DNA of 64,000 nt. Origin: Ptiloglossa arizonensis. Its lineage: Eukaryota; Arthropoda; Insecta; Hymenoptera; Colletidae. The notes under the pieces are model-generated. The model made no database searches, had not been told where the DNA came from, and worked only from the letters and a program-made list of their open reading frames with translations. Of this stretch, positions 38,601 through 54,519 are shown piece by piece. The DNA lies in NCBI RefSeq assembly GCF_051014685.1, contig NC_135055.1, forward strand, positions 10,218,001 through 10,282,000, written 5' to 3'. A program made the translations under genes and the position numbers. Every line of letters starts with the position of its first letter. The stretch's first letter is position 1.

Positions 38601-39837
38601 GAAAATACATTTTCATATTAGATGTATAAAGGAAAAATATTACATATTAATATTATTTTACTATAATCATATTTTATTTTGATCAACTTAAATAAAAACT
38701 ATTAATACAATTAAATTTTAAGGACAATTTTGATTTACTGTCATTTTTTAAGTACTTAGATTACAAATAAAAGTATAAAATATCTTATCATTTTATAATA
38801 GAATTTTATTTGTATTTATTTGCATAAGATTAGTTTCTTTTTTCTTTCATGATAGTGAAACATTTCATAATGAATTCAAAATGTGTAGGTAGAACAAGTT
38901 GTGGCTTATGATCTTGAGTTTTATGTAAATCTATCCATAGTAGGAGTGCATTAGAATTTCTATGATATTAACAGATCCAAATGATTTGGATCATTAGTAT
39001 GAGTAATATAATTCTTATTTTAGCATATAACTTGTAGCAATATATAAACATTTATAAACATGAAACTATTGAAGACCATAAAAAGACAATTTTTGTAAAA
39101 TAAAAATTAAATGTTTACTTTAATCACTTACCTTAATGATAATACTTCCACATTTTTCATTTTCCGTAAAATGGTTACATCGGTTAGTTCATTACCCCTA
39201 CAGTAACAATATGTTAATATAAAATCATATACATATTATGAAATTACATATACCTTAAAGAATTTTCACAATGAATTCTAAAACAATAAATACATAATAA
39301 TTCATTAGTTTGTTTGACAATTATATAATTATTTTATGTAAACTAAATAGAATAATTTTATTTTCTCAAAATTAAAAATTTATCTTAAATAGTTAACTTT
39401 AGTATAATCCAATGTAGAATTATACAATCTTAAATAAAGTTGAACACTAACTTCTCACCACTTAAATGTGTAAATTCTTTACTGTTTGATTAATGATTCT
39501 AATATAAACAAAAACACTTAGTAATTTCCCTACAAAGCAGAGTTTAAAAAGTATAATAATACTTCAATTATTGTGACAACTGCTTTTTCAATAAGAATAT
39601 TGTAATGAACTGTAAATCGTATAGTTGCATCTACTGCAAGAAATATTTGAAATCATTGAACTTGTCATTTTAATATTTTAACGCGTAAAAACCAACTAAT
39701 TACTATAGGACAAATAACAAGTCGTTCGAGAAATGAAATATTTATTTAAATACTTACCAACAATTAAGTTTCTTTACAGCAGAGAAATCGGACACGCGTG
39801 TCCGAGCCACGACCATCTCTTCCGTCAATTTCACCAT
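35635..39837 (-). CDS. CFAP410: CFAP410 / C21orf2 leucine-rich-repeat ciliary protein
   Basis: Nine coding exons: 39,758-39,837; 39,132-39,197; 38,099-38,266; 37,628-37,790; 37,292-37,363; 36,995-37,114; about 36,008-36,310; 35,821-35,913; 35,635-35,745. The N-terminus MVKLTEEMVVARTR and KKLNCWGNELTDVTILRKM, then several leucine-rich repeats (LNLQDLFVRKNDI, LPNLRNLWLGENPC) and the LRR cap (LPNLQKLDDKVVSSEEV) match CFAP410 closely. The middle (exons 5-7) is a Tyr/Arg/Asp/Gln-rich disordered linker. The last exon, starting SNILSAVLCLVKELDYPSLE, is the C-terminal helical oligomerisation region. About 391 residues. The donor of exon 7 is uncertain: AGG|GTCAGA at 36,008 or AAT|GTTAAT at 35,984, both in phase. 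In vertebrates the protein works with NEK1 in cilia and DNA repair. A perfect 16-bp palindrome, CGGACACGCGTGTCCG, lies within exon 1 (39,789-39,804). Confidence 0.9.
36945..36985. repeat. CA/TA microsatellite in CFAP410 intron 6
   Basis: Runs of ACACAC followed by ATATAT next to the donor of CFAP410 exon 6. Confidence 0.8.
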
Positions 39838-41719
39838 AATGAAATTTATATTTTATGCAAAAATAACCAAAACAAATTAACAAAAAGAGGCTCTATAGAT
39901 GTGAGAAATTATTACACAAAAACGTAGTTCAGACCATCACGATAAATTTTTTCAACTGTAAATCAAAGACGCAAACAAATGCCACCGCCATGATAGTTCG
40001 TCGTCGACCAGAGGGCAGGGGGTCCAAGCGCAGACGCATTGCGTTGATCTACGTTTATTTTACCTGACAACTGTAGGTAGCGCCAGTAGGCATCACACCA
40101 TATTTAAAACGTACCAGTGAGCACCTACAAATTTTTAAGCGTAGTAATCAGTAATTAGCACTTTGAAATCATCGCTATTTTAAATTATGTGAACAATGGT
40201 TTGCATTGGCACAAAAATTCACAATTAACTACTCAATAAAATAAATAGTGAGAGCGTATATTGTTAATTATTATAATTGAATAAGTAAGTGAAATTTAAA
40301 AACTCCAATGAATTGTTAAAGGTGAATCAGTTTTATGGCGTTATCATTTAGCAATTTTAATTACGTTCTGAAAGTGGCATTGTAATGTAGTCTAACGTCA
40401 CAGTTTTGTCTGTGACATAATTTGTAAATATAATATATTTATAATATCAGTCTAATTATTTGTATGAAATTAAGGTTATGAATTATTAATATAATTTATA
40501 CATTAACTTTTTTTGCAGAAAATATGAAGCATAATATTGTCATGTTACAGAATATACATAGATTGGGAATCGAAAGATTTTAAGAATATTTCAACAGACA
40601 AAGAACACTACCCAAATCAAATTGTGACATGTAGCAATTCAGAATTAATAAATAGAAATTGAAAGACTACTTTAAATTAATGAGCCATTTATATATTAAT
40701 AAAAAGCTTAACTACATTCATAGTTTGCTTTATTATGAAAAATTCAATATTTTGTGAATCTGGACATATACATTCTATCAAATAAGAAGTAATATTATTT
40801 ATGTATTAGGTATGTATATGTTAATAAGAAACATATATTAATTTTATCACATGTTATATTCATACAATCACATTAAATATAGTTCACTGCTAATATTGTC
40901 CATTCTTGAGAAGAATACTAATGAGTTTTTATACCCTTATTCTAATAATGCCGTCTTTTAGCTCCTTTAATATCATGCACATTGCTGTCATTGGCTGCTA
41001 TTGATTTTTATCACTGATCTCAATCAATAGCAGTGATACATGTAATGGTAGGAGAACTAGTATATCATAAACTAGAGTGGAAATGTAAACACTCATTAAC
41101 CTCCTTCTCATAGTTGGACATTAAATTGGTAGTCGGAAGGAATGCAAGTTTGATTGGTTGTAATAAAATAAGTCAGTTTTTTTGTACACCAAGATAGAAT
41201 CAAATCACACGTATTTTTGCTAAGTAACACACATTGACTGTTTTGGCCATATTGATCATATCTACTAATTTAAGTTCGTAGCATTGTACAAATAAGTAAA
41301 ATGAGCAGCTTACTCCTGTGGTCTCTGTGCCACCCTGATTGTCAACTTACTAGTGGTGAACAGTACTTATAACTTTGCACTAACATTTTTACTTGATCTT
41401 TCAAATATTTTTCTATATCATATAAAGTTATAATATATCAAAATGTTGAAGTAGAAGCATTGTATAAATAAACCGTTGGGTATTCTTAACCTTCAGGACC
41501 GTCGCGCGCACGCGAAAAAAGTTAGGAATCTTTCCTGTATTGCTCCCTTAGTCTAGCTATCTTTGCATACTCCATAACTAACGATCAAAAACTTGGAAAG
41601 TCAACATTTCTACGCAGCGTAGACTTGATATGTAGATAGAATTCATTTAATATTTGAGCGTAACACATCTATTTATATACAGTTTAGTCACCTTACAAGA
41701 GGCGTTAGACATCTCTTCC
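39838..41719. other. CFAP410 upstream region and intergenic sequence
   Basis: About 39,960-40,120 is less AT-rich and probably holds the CFAP410 promoter. It contains GACCAGAGGGCAGG (about 40,007-40,020), similar to a CTCF core. A nested pair of hairpins lies at 40,995-41,038. No gene supported. Confidence 0.45.
40995..41038. repeat. Overlapping competing inverted repeats
   Basis: CTGCTATTGATT (40,995-41,006) pairs perfectly with AATCAATAGCAG (41,022-41,033), and TATCACTG (41,009-41,016) pairs perfectly with CAGTGATA (41,031-41,038). The two stems share bases 41,031-41,033, so only one can form fully at a time. Confidence 0.8.
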
Positions 41720-41723
41720 TTAA

Positions 41724-42181
41724 CCACTTGCGCTGGAAAGAAGTGCCACGCACGTCGTAGTGCAGTTGTCACAGAATTGCTAACGACGTGGTATATACGT
41801 CGGCATGCGATTGTTACAAAAACAAAAACGACGTGCTTGGCACGTCTGGTGGGATTGTTGCCAGAGCATAGATCATCATTGTATTGTATAGTGTACAATT
41901 ATCAATATTTAACCCATATTCTAAAATGGAAAGCAAAAGTGAAGTTAACGATATTATTTCGACAAATAGAAAAAGAAAACCTGATGGTAGTGATAGTGAT
42001 AGTGACTTCGATCAAATGGGAATGTAAGAAATGCCTTGTACCATTACATGTTCCAGACTGTTTCGAGAGATACCACACGTTGCATGATTATTAATAAATA
42101 AATTTACTATTTATATTTGTATAATTTTATAATCAGTCAATGAATTCACCGCGTCGGTGAATTTTTTGCCAGCGCAAGTGG
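41724..42181 (+). mobile_element. piggyBac-like MITE with deletion-fused transposase ends
   Basis: Perfect 13-bp inverted ends CCACTTGCGCTGG (41,724-41,736) and CCAGCGCAAGTGG (42,169-42,181) are flanked on both sides by TTAA (41,720-41,723 and 42,182-42,185), the target site of piggyBac elements. Inside, an ATG at 41,926 starts a 33-codon frame (MESKSEVNDIIST, KRKPDGSDSDSDFD) resembling the acidic piggyBac N-terminus. In another frame the sequence ends with WECKKCLVPLHVPDCFERYH and a stop at 42,094, the C-terminal Cys-rich domain of the transposase. The middle of the transposase is gone, so this 458-bp copy is non-autonomous. Subterminal palindromes include AATTCACCGCGTCGGTGAATT at about 42,142-42,162 and GACGTGCTTGGCACGTC at about 41,829-41,845. 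Confidence 0.85.
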
Positions 42182-42185
42182 TTAA

Positions 42186-44920
42186 AGATACAATTCTAGT
42201 GCAAGTACGTATCAGTCCTTTCAATCTTCGCTCGTCGAATTTAATGAAGCGTATGAGAACGCGTAACAGCTTGATAACGCTTCGAGAATTGCGTGTCGTA
42301 TCAGTTACTACATTACATTTGCAGCACTGCTAGTTTCTTTATAATAAATGTTAACTTCATTTCCGATGAAAGTAAATTCAAAAATACTTGTTGATTTAAT
42401 TATTATTTAAAGAGTTGAACAAGTATTTATTTGTTATGATTTGAGTTTTTATTTGTATCTATTTTAGGATTTTTTCATTATTGTATTAAAAAGATAAACG
42501 TCAATTTAAATACCAATGCGGCTGAACGTTGGCTACTTTACTATAAATAGTTTTAATATTTTTCAGATTCCATAGATTTTCAAAGCAGCAGGAACAATGA
42601 AAATAGTATAAAATTGAGTATTTTCAATATATGTTTATTATTACTACGAATCTATAAAAATTAAAAATTTGTTATATAAATATGTCATACTCCTTCATTT
42701 CTAATCATATTTACATTGTTCAATAGGTAAATCAAAGAGTGATTGTACACAATTCAAAAGATTTTTTTATTTCAGAAATTCAATTTTTTTTATATGACAA
42801 AAATTCTCGAAACCACTTCCATATCTTCCCTGATTTATTTTCTTCAAAATAGGCAGTATAAACTAACTTATTACAGGGACCATACTCGAATGGTTTTAGG
42901 GGAACACCGGGAACTTAACAACATAGAATCTAATTCCCCCGGCCCCACGTGCAACACGGTGTCCGTGCTTGCTAGTGTCTTTGTCAGGAGGGGAGCGTTT
43001 ATCATCCTCCTCCCTATACTTAGTGACCAGTTGGGCCACACTGCACTACCAACCTTTTTTCCGAGGGACTGCACAAAAATAAGACCAATTTCACGAGATC
43101 GGAACAGGAGGGTGGCTTATTTACAGCCCGTTACCGGTACGGTCTTACCTTATATTCTTAGGGGAAGGACTAGCCTTCTCCCCGAAATAAACTACGTGCG
43201 TGATCTCACACTCGCGCCCTGCAATCTCTTTCTTCTCTTTCTACGACATGCAATGTCATAGAAGACCACAACCATCTAATACTTATAGACCCTATTGTGT
43301 AAATGACACAACGTAAGATATAGTTTTTTTTTTTTTTTTTTTTTTTTTTATAAAATATTGCATTTAAAGTGGTACATATGTGTATGAAAAATTAATGTGA
43401 TCGTTAATATAAATATTTTCAAAATGAGATGACAAGGAATAACTAGGAAATTCTGAAATGATATATTTTTTATGTTGTTTTGTTTTGTTAGAAAAAGAGG
43501 CAGATGGGGCAATACAATAAAAAAATTAAAGAAAAATTATAAACGATTTAGAACATAACGAGCGCATTACCACCTTTAAGGATTGACTTTACAAATCTAG
43601 CGCCGTCAACGTCTGCCCTCTATTAATAGTGAAATATATTTCATAGCTTTCCCTTATTAGTTGTCTTCCTTACTCGTCTGGCCGTTCTTCGCTTGCTCTT
43701 ACAGTTTCACACACTTTTCCCCTATGTAAATATAGATAAACAAGCTCTCTATCTTCCGGAATACAGGAACGTAGACCCAACTTCACTATTTCACCGATAG
43801 AACATTGGTGTATTAAGAATAGTTGGCGTCAAGCCAGAGGAGCGCGAATTTCTTGTTACATGAGTTCAATGACCTTACAAATCTAATATTGTCAACGTCT
43901 GCCCTCTATTAATGGTATAAGGAAGTTGTATTTCATCCTAGATTGATTAGAAACGATTAAATTAAAGCGATGCCTATTGCAGACTTAAACTTACTGCAAC
44001 ACTGATGTGCATGCACACTCATAATTTCTTCAATGAAACAATGAAGTTTGATCTAAGCAGAATTTGTTACATAACCAAAATTTCATTGGTCCGCTATTTA
44101 ACACGGCACTTGGCAGGATTTGTTGCAGATCCAATGTACACTGAATCAAACATATAAAGATGCGGTAAACGATTGAGAAACCAAATTTTACAATGGTAAA
44201 ATTTCCATTTAAAAATTGTTTCAAAAGTTAAAACTTTTAAAAAGAATTAACAATATGACATAAATAGTAATTTGTGTAATACTGTTATTATGAATTCAGA
44301 GAATAATTTCTGTCTATAAGCCCTGTCACAATCGCATGAATATGCGCACATTTATATCTACTTACTATTTCATGTGGTGAACTATATTGATGTACTATTG
44401 GTATCTACAAAATAGGTTTTAAATAAATATCACTTATTTAAAGAATTTCAATGAGTATTAAAATAAAAAAAAAAAAAAAGAATTTGTTCACTTTCCTTAA
44501 TAATTGTCCAGAAAACAGATTAAACACTTAATATGAGACATCTTGTATAATATAGTAATATTTTATATAAAACAATATAAGTAATTATATGTTATATACA
44601 AATTTTTGTTATAATTTGTGTCGTATATCATAAAATATAATATCTAAGTAATTTTACAGTTTTTTTATGATATGCAACGAATTCATAGAAATCGAGTTGC
44701 ATGTACGTTCCACTCTACATTTTCTTTACTCCTAGCCTTTCAACATTACTTTTCGAGGAAATTATTGCTGTTTGTATGATGTGCTACACTCTTCCTCGTA
44801 TCATAGTTCGAGAAACGAAATAGTGAATAAATGTTAATAATACTTATATGATACCACGTGTTGGAAGCTATAAGAAGACAAGAATAAAAATCTAATGATC
44901 ATTTGATTTTTATAAAACTG
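42186..44920. other. Intergenic sequence with a GC-richer retroelement-like segment and direct repeats
   Basis: About 42,875-43,260 is clearly GC-richer than its flanks; frames on both strands are open but not recognised. It could be an LTR-like or other retroelement fragment. A run of about 27 T at about 43,323-43,349 follows, and a poly-A run lies near 44,466-44,480. A 39-bp direct repeat occurs at 43,589-43,627 and 43,875-43,913. The NVL promoter must lie close to 44,900. Confidence 0.5.
43589..43913. repeat. Pair of 39-bp direct repeats
   Basis: Both copies (43,589-43,627 and 43,875-43,913) contain GTCAACGTCTGCCCTCTATT and start TTACAAATCTA; they differ mainly in five bases between these blocks. 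Confidence 0.75.
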
Positions 44921-44926
44921 GTGTTT

Positions 44927-49034
<4,108 letters not shown>

Positions 49035-49039
49035 AATAA

Positions 49040-50820
49040 AAATAAGAAGTATCTACGTAAAAATCTTCCATTACAAAATACTCTTCAAAACCGATAACGA
49101 TGAATCTAAAATAAGTATACACTATTTGCCTTGACTTTATTTTTGTAGTTAAGGCATCTTAGTGTTCATCTCTGATGAGCAACAAAAGTAGTTATAATAT
49201 TAGACTTTGGTTTACTGTTTGAAAGTAAAAGCTAAAATCTATATACTTCTTTATTTTTTAAACACCGGACATTGCGCTACAAAAGTTGTCTTAGTAATTT
49301 TTCATAAATATATATGTATCTATGAAACTTTTATAAAGTTAAATAAAATTTATGTTCAATATATATACTCGAGTAATTTAAATAATCGTTTCCACTATTA
49401 GAATATTTAAAAAATATTAAGTAAATGGGTTCAAATTATTACTATGCACATAACAGAAATCGTACTTAAAGCAAAGTCCTATAAATTACTACGAACATTT
49501 TTTATTAAATATATAATTTTTTATTACTATTGCATATTTTAATTGTCTACCTAAAAAGAAGTACTAATTACAAGCTTATTTCTTTAAATAATCCAAGCAA
49601 ATATTCTTTCTAATTCCATTAAAAAAAATTGAAGTTAACCTCGACATCTTAATGAAAAGACTAAATAACAAAATACAGTAATTTTTTCATTCAAGTGTTT
49701 AAATCAAAACAGCAATTCAATTGGAATCAGTGAAAGTAGTTATTTTCATTTTGAGTTGAGGCCCAGCTTCGAATGTATCATCCGACGAGAAAAGTATATG
49801 GATTAGAGCAACAGCGAACAAGTCATTATACACGCTCAGTGACCGATTATTTAATGCGATACTGCTAATATAAAACTAAACTATATAAAATAACTACATT
49901 AATATAAAATCAAAATTTATATATTTTTCATTATATTTTTTCTCACTTTATGAGAGTATTGTCAATGGATTGATGAGGTTTTTGCAATAAAAATAAGTTA
50001 ATAAGAATCATTTCTGAACAAATTTCAACCATGTACGTATAATTAAAAATGGTATGAATAAAGTCGTGTTTGAATTTATTTTTATCGGGAAAACCTCATC
50101 AATATATTGGTAAAATTCTTAAAAAGTTATAATAACAAATAAAAAAGTTTTCATTTGAGAATAAAATTTGATTCGTCATCATGTAAATCCAGAATAAAAA
50201 TTATCACTTAAAAACGAAAATTATTATACTCATCGTTACATTTTGTCTCCATTTTTATACAACAGCTCATAGGATATGTCACATTTATGAAGGTATTTAA
50301 TTATGTAAATGTAAAATTGATTTTTCGCAATATTCTATTAATATTTCGAAAATTGAATATCACATGATTGTTTTGTGCATTTTGTTTTTATTTCAAACAA
50401 TTGTTTCATTGTTAAAACACGTACAGAGTTTTCTTACCATTTACATTGCAGTCTAGTACAAATAAATTGCGAAAATTTAGTTTTGTAGTAATTTTTAAAA
50501 ATTTAAGTAAATGAATAAATTTTAAAGGCTGATTACATGAAGTTTATATTTTTAAAAATAACGGTTACATTAGATAAACACGAAATTATTAACGAAATGT
50601 AAGTCCTAAAAAATGTGTATATAATATCCCATCTCAAATTAAATAGTAAATATTTTGTTTTATACATAAGGTACGAATATTAAGAAAATATAAGAAATAT
50701 CTAAGATTATTTTTTTTCACGTAATTTGTTATAATAAATGCAATTGTAGCAATATCGACTCAAACTTCTATTTCATAGTTTACCTTTTATAAAATGTCAA
50801 ACAGTAAAATGTGGACTAAA
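49040..50820. other. Intergenic region between convergent NVL and Aurora kinase genes
   Basis: Holds the 3' UTRs of both genes. It also holds a repeat copy at about 49,735-50,110. Otherwise AT-rich without frames. Confidence 0.5.
49735..50110 (+). repeat. Dispersed repeat with inverted ends, copy 1
   Basis: ATTGATGAGGTTTT (49,969-49,982) is the perfect inverse of AAAACCTCATCAAT (50,090-50,103). The sequence next to the right arm, GTATAATTAAAAATGG and AAGTCGTGTTTGAATTT, recurs with changes at about 51,940-51,990 inside the Aurora kinase intron, as does AGAGCAACAG at about 49,805 and 51,740. Confidence 0.6.
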
Positions 50821-50822
50821 TT

Positions 50823-53734
50823 TCACAACTGAATATGTGGTTCTGTAGTTCGATTTTGTACAATCCATGAATGTCTTAATACATCTTCTAATGGCAGTCT
50901 TTTATCTGGATCAACAACTAATAACTGGAAGAGAAAAAATTAAAAGTCAATAAATGTTGAAATATTTTCATGTAATAATACTAATGTCTGTTAATTTGTT
51001 TATTCTCGTTTTAATAAAATCTTTTAAAGGTAAAAATACAATTCACCTTAGATATTAAATTTCTAGCACCTTCGCTAATAAAGTCTGGGAACTTATATTG
51101 GACTTTCTTGATTTTCATGTATGTTTCTTTATGGAATTCAGCTAAGAAAGGTGGGATACCAACTAAACATTCATAACAAAGCACCCCAAGTCCCCATAAA
51201 TCCACAGTGTGATCATGGGTTTTCCCAACAACCATTTCAGGTGGCAAATAATCTAAAGTGCCACATAAAGTGTTTCTTCTAGAAGAAGGGGCGTGAACAG
51301 ACCATCCAAAGTCTGCCATTTTTAATTCACCCTTTATTCCAAGTAATAAATTTTCAGGCTTGATATCACGGTGTATGACTTTTTTACTATGACAATACAT
51401 TAAGGCATCTGCTAACTGAGATATGTAAGTGGCTGTTCTAACTTCGTCAAAACGGTTTTCTGGTTGAGCATTTAATTCTTTAAATAGTTCTCCATTTGGG
51501 GCATATTCCAAAATTAAGTATATCCTCTTGTCATCGTGGAAATAGCCATACATTTTTAAAATATTTGGATGTCTGTATATAAAAGATAAGTAACTAGTTA
51601 TTTGATGTATTATAATACTATCAAATTTTTGCAACTAAGATATTTAAACAATTAAATACAGTGTTCTTTGCTAATATCCGACCAAATCGAGTCGATCCAT
51701 TTGCTTGTATTTGGGAGTGTTGTAGAGTATGTATTAGTAGAGCAACAGTGAATAAATTTCAAATTACTTTATGATTATTGATTGGCAGTTAAAAATGATA
51801 CAAAGATTTTTATTTTCATATTTTTTATTATATCTCAATGAGGATATTATTAATGGATCCAACGAAAATTGGTCCAAATACGATTTCAAATTATTTTTAA
51901 TAATCCATTATTTAAATTATTTCCGAAAAATATCCGACAAGGTATAATTAAAAATAGATGAATGAAGTCGTGTTTGGACTTCTTTTTAATGAATAACCCT
52001 CATTAACTTTTCATTACTCATAAAAATGAGCTGAATAAACAAAAATGTTTGTTATTTTACATAGAAAAAATTGATTGGATATGAACAGGGTATACTGTAG
52101 AGAATCATTCTACCTGAAATTAGACACTTTTTAATGTACCATTTTAGAATTTGCTGAAATTTGGATATATTATAGTCTTTAGCGATATTTAAACACATTT
52201 CAAATTTTTCAAAACTTTAAAAAATATCACTGTTACAACAGTTTGAAGTATAGTGTTAACTTTTTTTCAATAAATTATAACTGTTAAACTAACAAACGGA
52301 TGAGAATGGACTTTAAATGTATACAGTGAAGATATGAGTATCATATACAAATTATTTCAATTAAAAAAATTTCTTTTACAATTCTTTTAAACAAATATAA
52401 TTTTCAAGTAGTTATTTAAAAATTCGAAAAATTGAGAATATAACTCTATTTGTCTTGTTTATAGTGGGATATTTATTGTATACTATATTGAAGTTCACCA
52501 CTCAAATCATACAATACTAGTGGCCAGATAATTATACCAGTAATTGTTATACAACCCGTGCATTGTAGAATGCACTAAATAGATAGTGAGAACTTACTCT
52601 ATGTCGATGGCACTTATTGGAAACATTTAAGTTATCACCATTCCATGGAAACCATGAGAAAGTGGTGAGTAGTCTTCCATCCTAATAAAATAGGATGTGA
52701 CAAAATTAAGTTAATGAGTAAATGTTCTACCATATCAAATAATATCTAATTGAATATACAATTGATATTTTAATTGCTTAACTTATAATTTTATTTATTT
52801 TTAATATTTGGATGTAAAAGTAGACTTTAGCCAACACAATATGTTTATTGGTATATATGAATAACAACTAGTCTATGTCTCTATAATATTTGTTCTAAAT
52901 GTTTGTTGCATTCTTGTAATTGAATTAAAATTAAAATTAATTTTCCCAATATTAGCAGTCATCCAATTGAACAATTTCTGTGATGTTATTTGATTAAATA
53001 ACAACATAATGTCTGGCTGAAAACTACAACATATCCAAGTTTCAACAAAATTTGAAATGATTTGCTAAAATATATTAGACTGCTTAGAATAATCTAAATA
53101 GATTTTATGTTATTGATACTTTTATAAAAAAACATTTAATAATTATTATAAACTATGAATTATTAGAATGTTACCTCAAATGTGTCTGAATTTCTATTTC
53201 TCTCCTAACTTGATGTTCTACATCAGCTTTATCTATCTGTGCTTTATATAACACTTTCATAGCAATGATGAATTTTGATTTCTTCTCCCTAGCTAAATAA
53301 ACATTTCCAAACTTTCCTTTTCCTAATGGACGTCCAATATCAAAATCTGTTAAGATCCATTTCTTTTCACTTTGGTTTTTACTTTTCATATTGTTCTGTT
53401 CTTTGCTTTTCTCAGCATCTAAGTTTCTATCATTTTTATTTTCTTTATCATTTCCATCAGTTTTATTTTGTATAGATACTACTGCTTTAGAAGGTAAAGG
53501 CAGTTTTGGTGGTGGCATCAATTCTGTAGATTCTTTTGTATTGTTTTCGTCTAACTTATTATTTGTCAAAGAAGGATCACAGTAATCTATGGTGGTACTT
53601 AAGTTTTCAATATTATTCGATGTGTTTTCACATAATACAGATGTCACTTTAGATATCTTTAGTTGTGTAAAATTGTTACATGCTTCTGAAATTATTTGTT
53701 GTGGTTGAGGATTAGTTTTTTTGTTTTTCAGCAT
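50823..53734 (-). CDS. aurA: Aurora A-type serine/threonine kinase
   Basis: Three coding exons: 53,175-53,734; 51,047-51,572; 50,823-50,924, giving 395 residues (human Aurora A 403). A low-complexity N-terminus (1-125) has a KEN box at 97-99 (DKENKND), a possible APC/C degron. Kinase domain: glycine loop GKGKFGNVY about 138-146, catalytic Lys in AMK at 160, HRDIKPEN 254-261, DFG 274-276, activation loop RRNTLCGT with Thr at 288, PPE. The YGYF motif (Gly about 196) corresponds to the residue that gives Aurora A its TPX2 preference; Aurora B has Asn there. So I assign type A. It acts in centrosome maturation and spindle assembly. An upstream exon, 54,319-54,513, splices in phase at 53,755 and would extend the frame by 72 residues starting MGDHTVPLSL, but it overlaps CCAAT and NRF-1-like promoter motifs, so I treat it as mostly 5' UTR. 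The intron between the first two coding exons holds a diverged dispersed repeat. Confidence 0.9.
51660..52015 (+). repeat. Dispersed repeat, diverged copy 2 (in Aurora kinase intron)
   Basis: Shares GTATAATTAAAAATAG-like and GAAGTCGTGTTTGGACTT-like blocks with the copy at 49,735-50,110, in the same order and strand. Inverted ends are only partial (TCAATGAGG near 51,836, CCTCATTAA near 52,007). Confidence 0.55.
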
Positions 53735-53837
53735 TACTAAAACTGCAAGTACCACCTGCAATTAAAAATAATATGAATACTGTGTAGAAGTACTTTTAAA
53801 AAATATCAATTAATTAAGGGTCTAACTTTACATACAA

Positions 53838-53880
53838 ATTTAGTATGTAATGTATGTAACGTATGTAATGTATGTAACCA
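53838..53880. repeat. Short tandem repeat (TATGTAAYG units)
   Basis: About four 9-bp units of TATGTAATG/TATGTAACG in tandem, upstream of Aurora exon 2. Confidence 0.85.
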
Positions 53881-54318
53881 GTCAAGTCTTGGATACATTC
53901 AAGTTTTATGTTTAGATACTTATAAAATATATTCAAGATTAAATACGGCCCACCTTACGACAAATTTATTACTTTTTGCACTTAGCGACAAAAATTTTGA
54001 TAAAATAGAAAGTTCGAATTGTTTGTAACTGTTTCGAATTTATTTAAAAAATATGGATCATCAAAGTTTGTGATTTTTACCTATAATTGAGTTAATTTTG
54101 TTTATTTTAATTGAGAAGGATCTTTCTGAGCCTTTCTGAATAAATTATTTTTAAACCGTAAAGATATGTTTGTAACACGAAAATTATGAATGAATTCACT
54201 TCGTTACCTAGAACATTGCACATCACAGTCTATAACAATCAGTGATCTGTTTTGTGTGGAATCACTTAAAAAAGTTTTATACTATATAAAAGTAACAAAT
54301 AATAAATGAAATACTTAC

Positions 54319-54513
54319 GTCAATGGAAGAAATTCCAATTCTTTCCAAAAATGTCGTGTTTTGTATTGTCTCTTGTTTCAAAATAACGAATTTGCTCACT
54401 CTCTTGTGATTGGTTGAAGTAGCGTGTAACAAGTCGGTATTTGACGCATGCGCGACGAAAACAGGGTTGAAAGTTTTCTGATCAAGTGAAAGGGGGACTG
54501 TATGATCACCCAT
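54319..54513 (-). promoter_or_regulatory. Aurora kinase promoter / first exon region
   Basis: A donor GACGTAAGT lies at 54,319. On the minus strand there is a CCAAT box (CCAATC, + coordinates 54,408-54,413) and an NRF-1/ewg-like GCATGCGC (54,446-54,453). The open frame over this stretch (MGDHTV onward) is in phase with exon 2, but promoter-type motifs inside it make non-coding use more likely, with transcription starting between about 54,330 and 54,400. Confidence 0.5.
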
Positions 54514-54519
54514 TTGACT

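Noticed and set aside
39960..40080. X-box upstream of CFAP410
   Set aside because: Only a GTTGTC half-site on the minus strand (about 40,070-40,080); the second half does not fit RRNRAC.
42743..43261. 172-codon open frame on + and an opposing 67-codon frame
   Set aside because: Lies in a GC-richer repeat-like block, begins in low-complexity AT sequence, unrecognised; more likely part of a retroelement than a gene.
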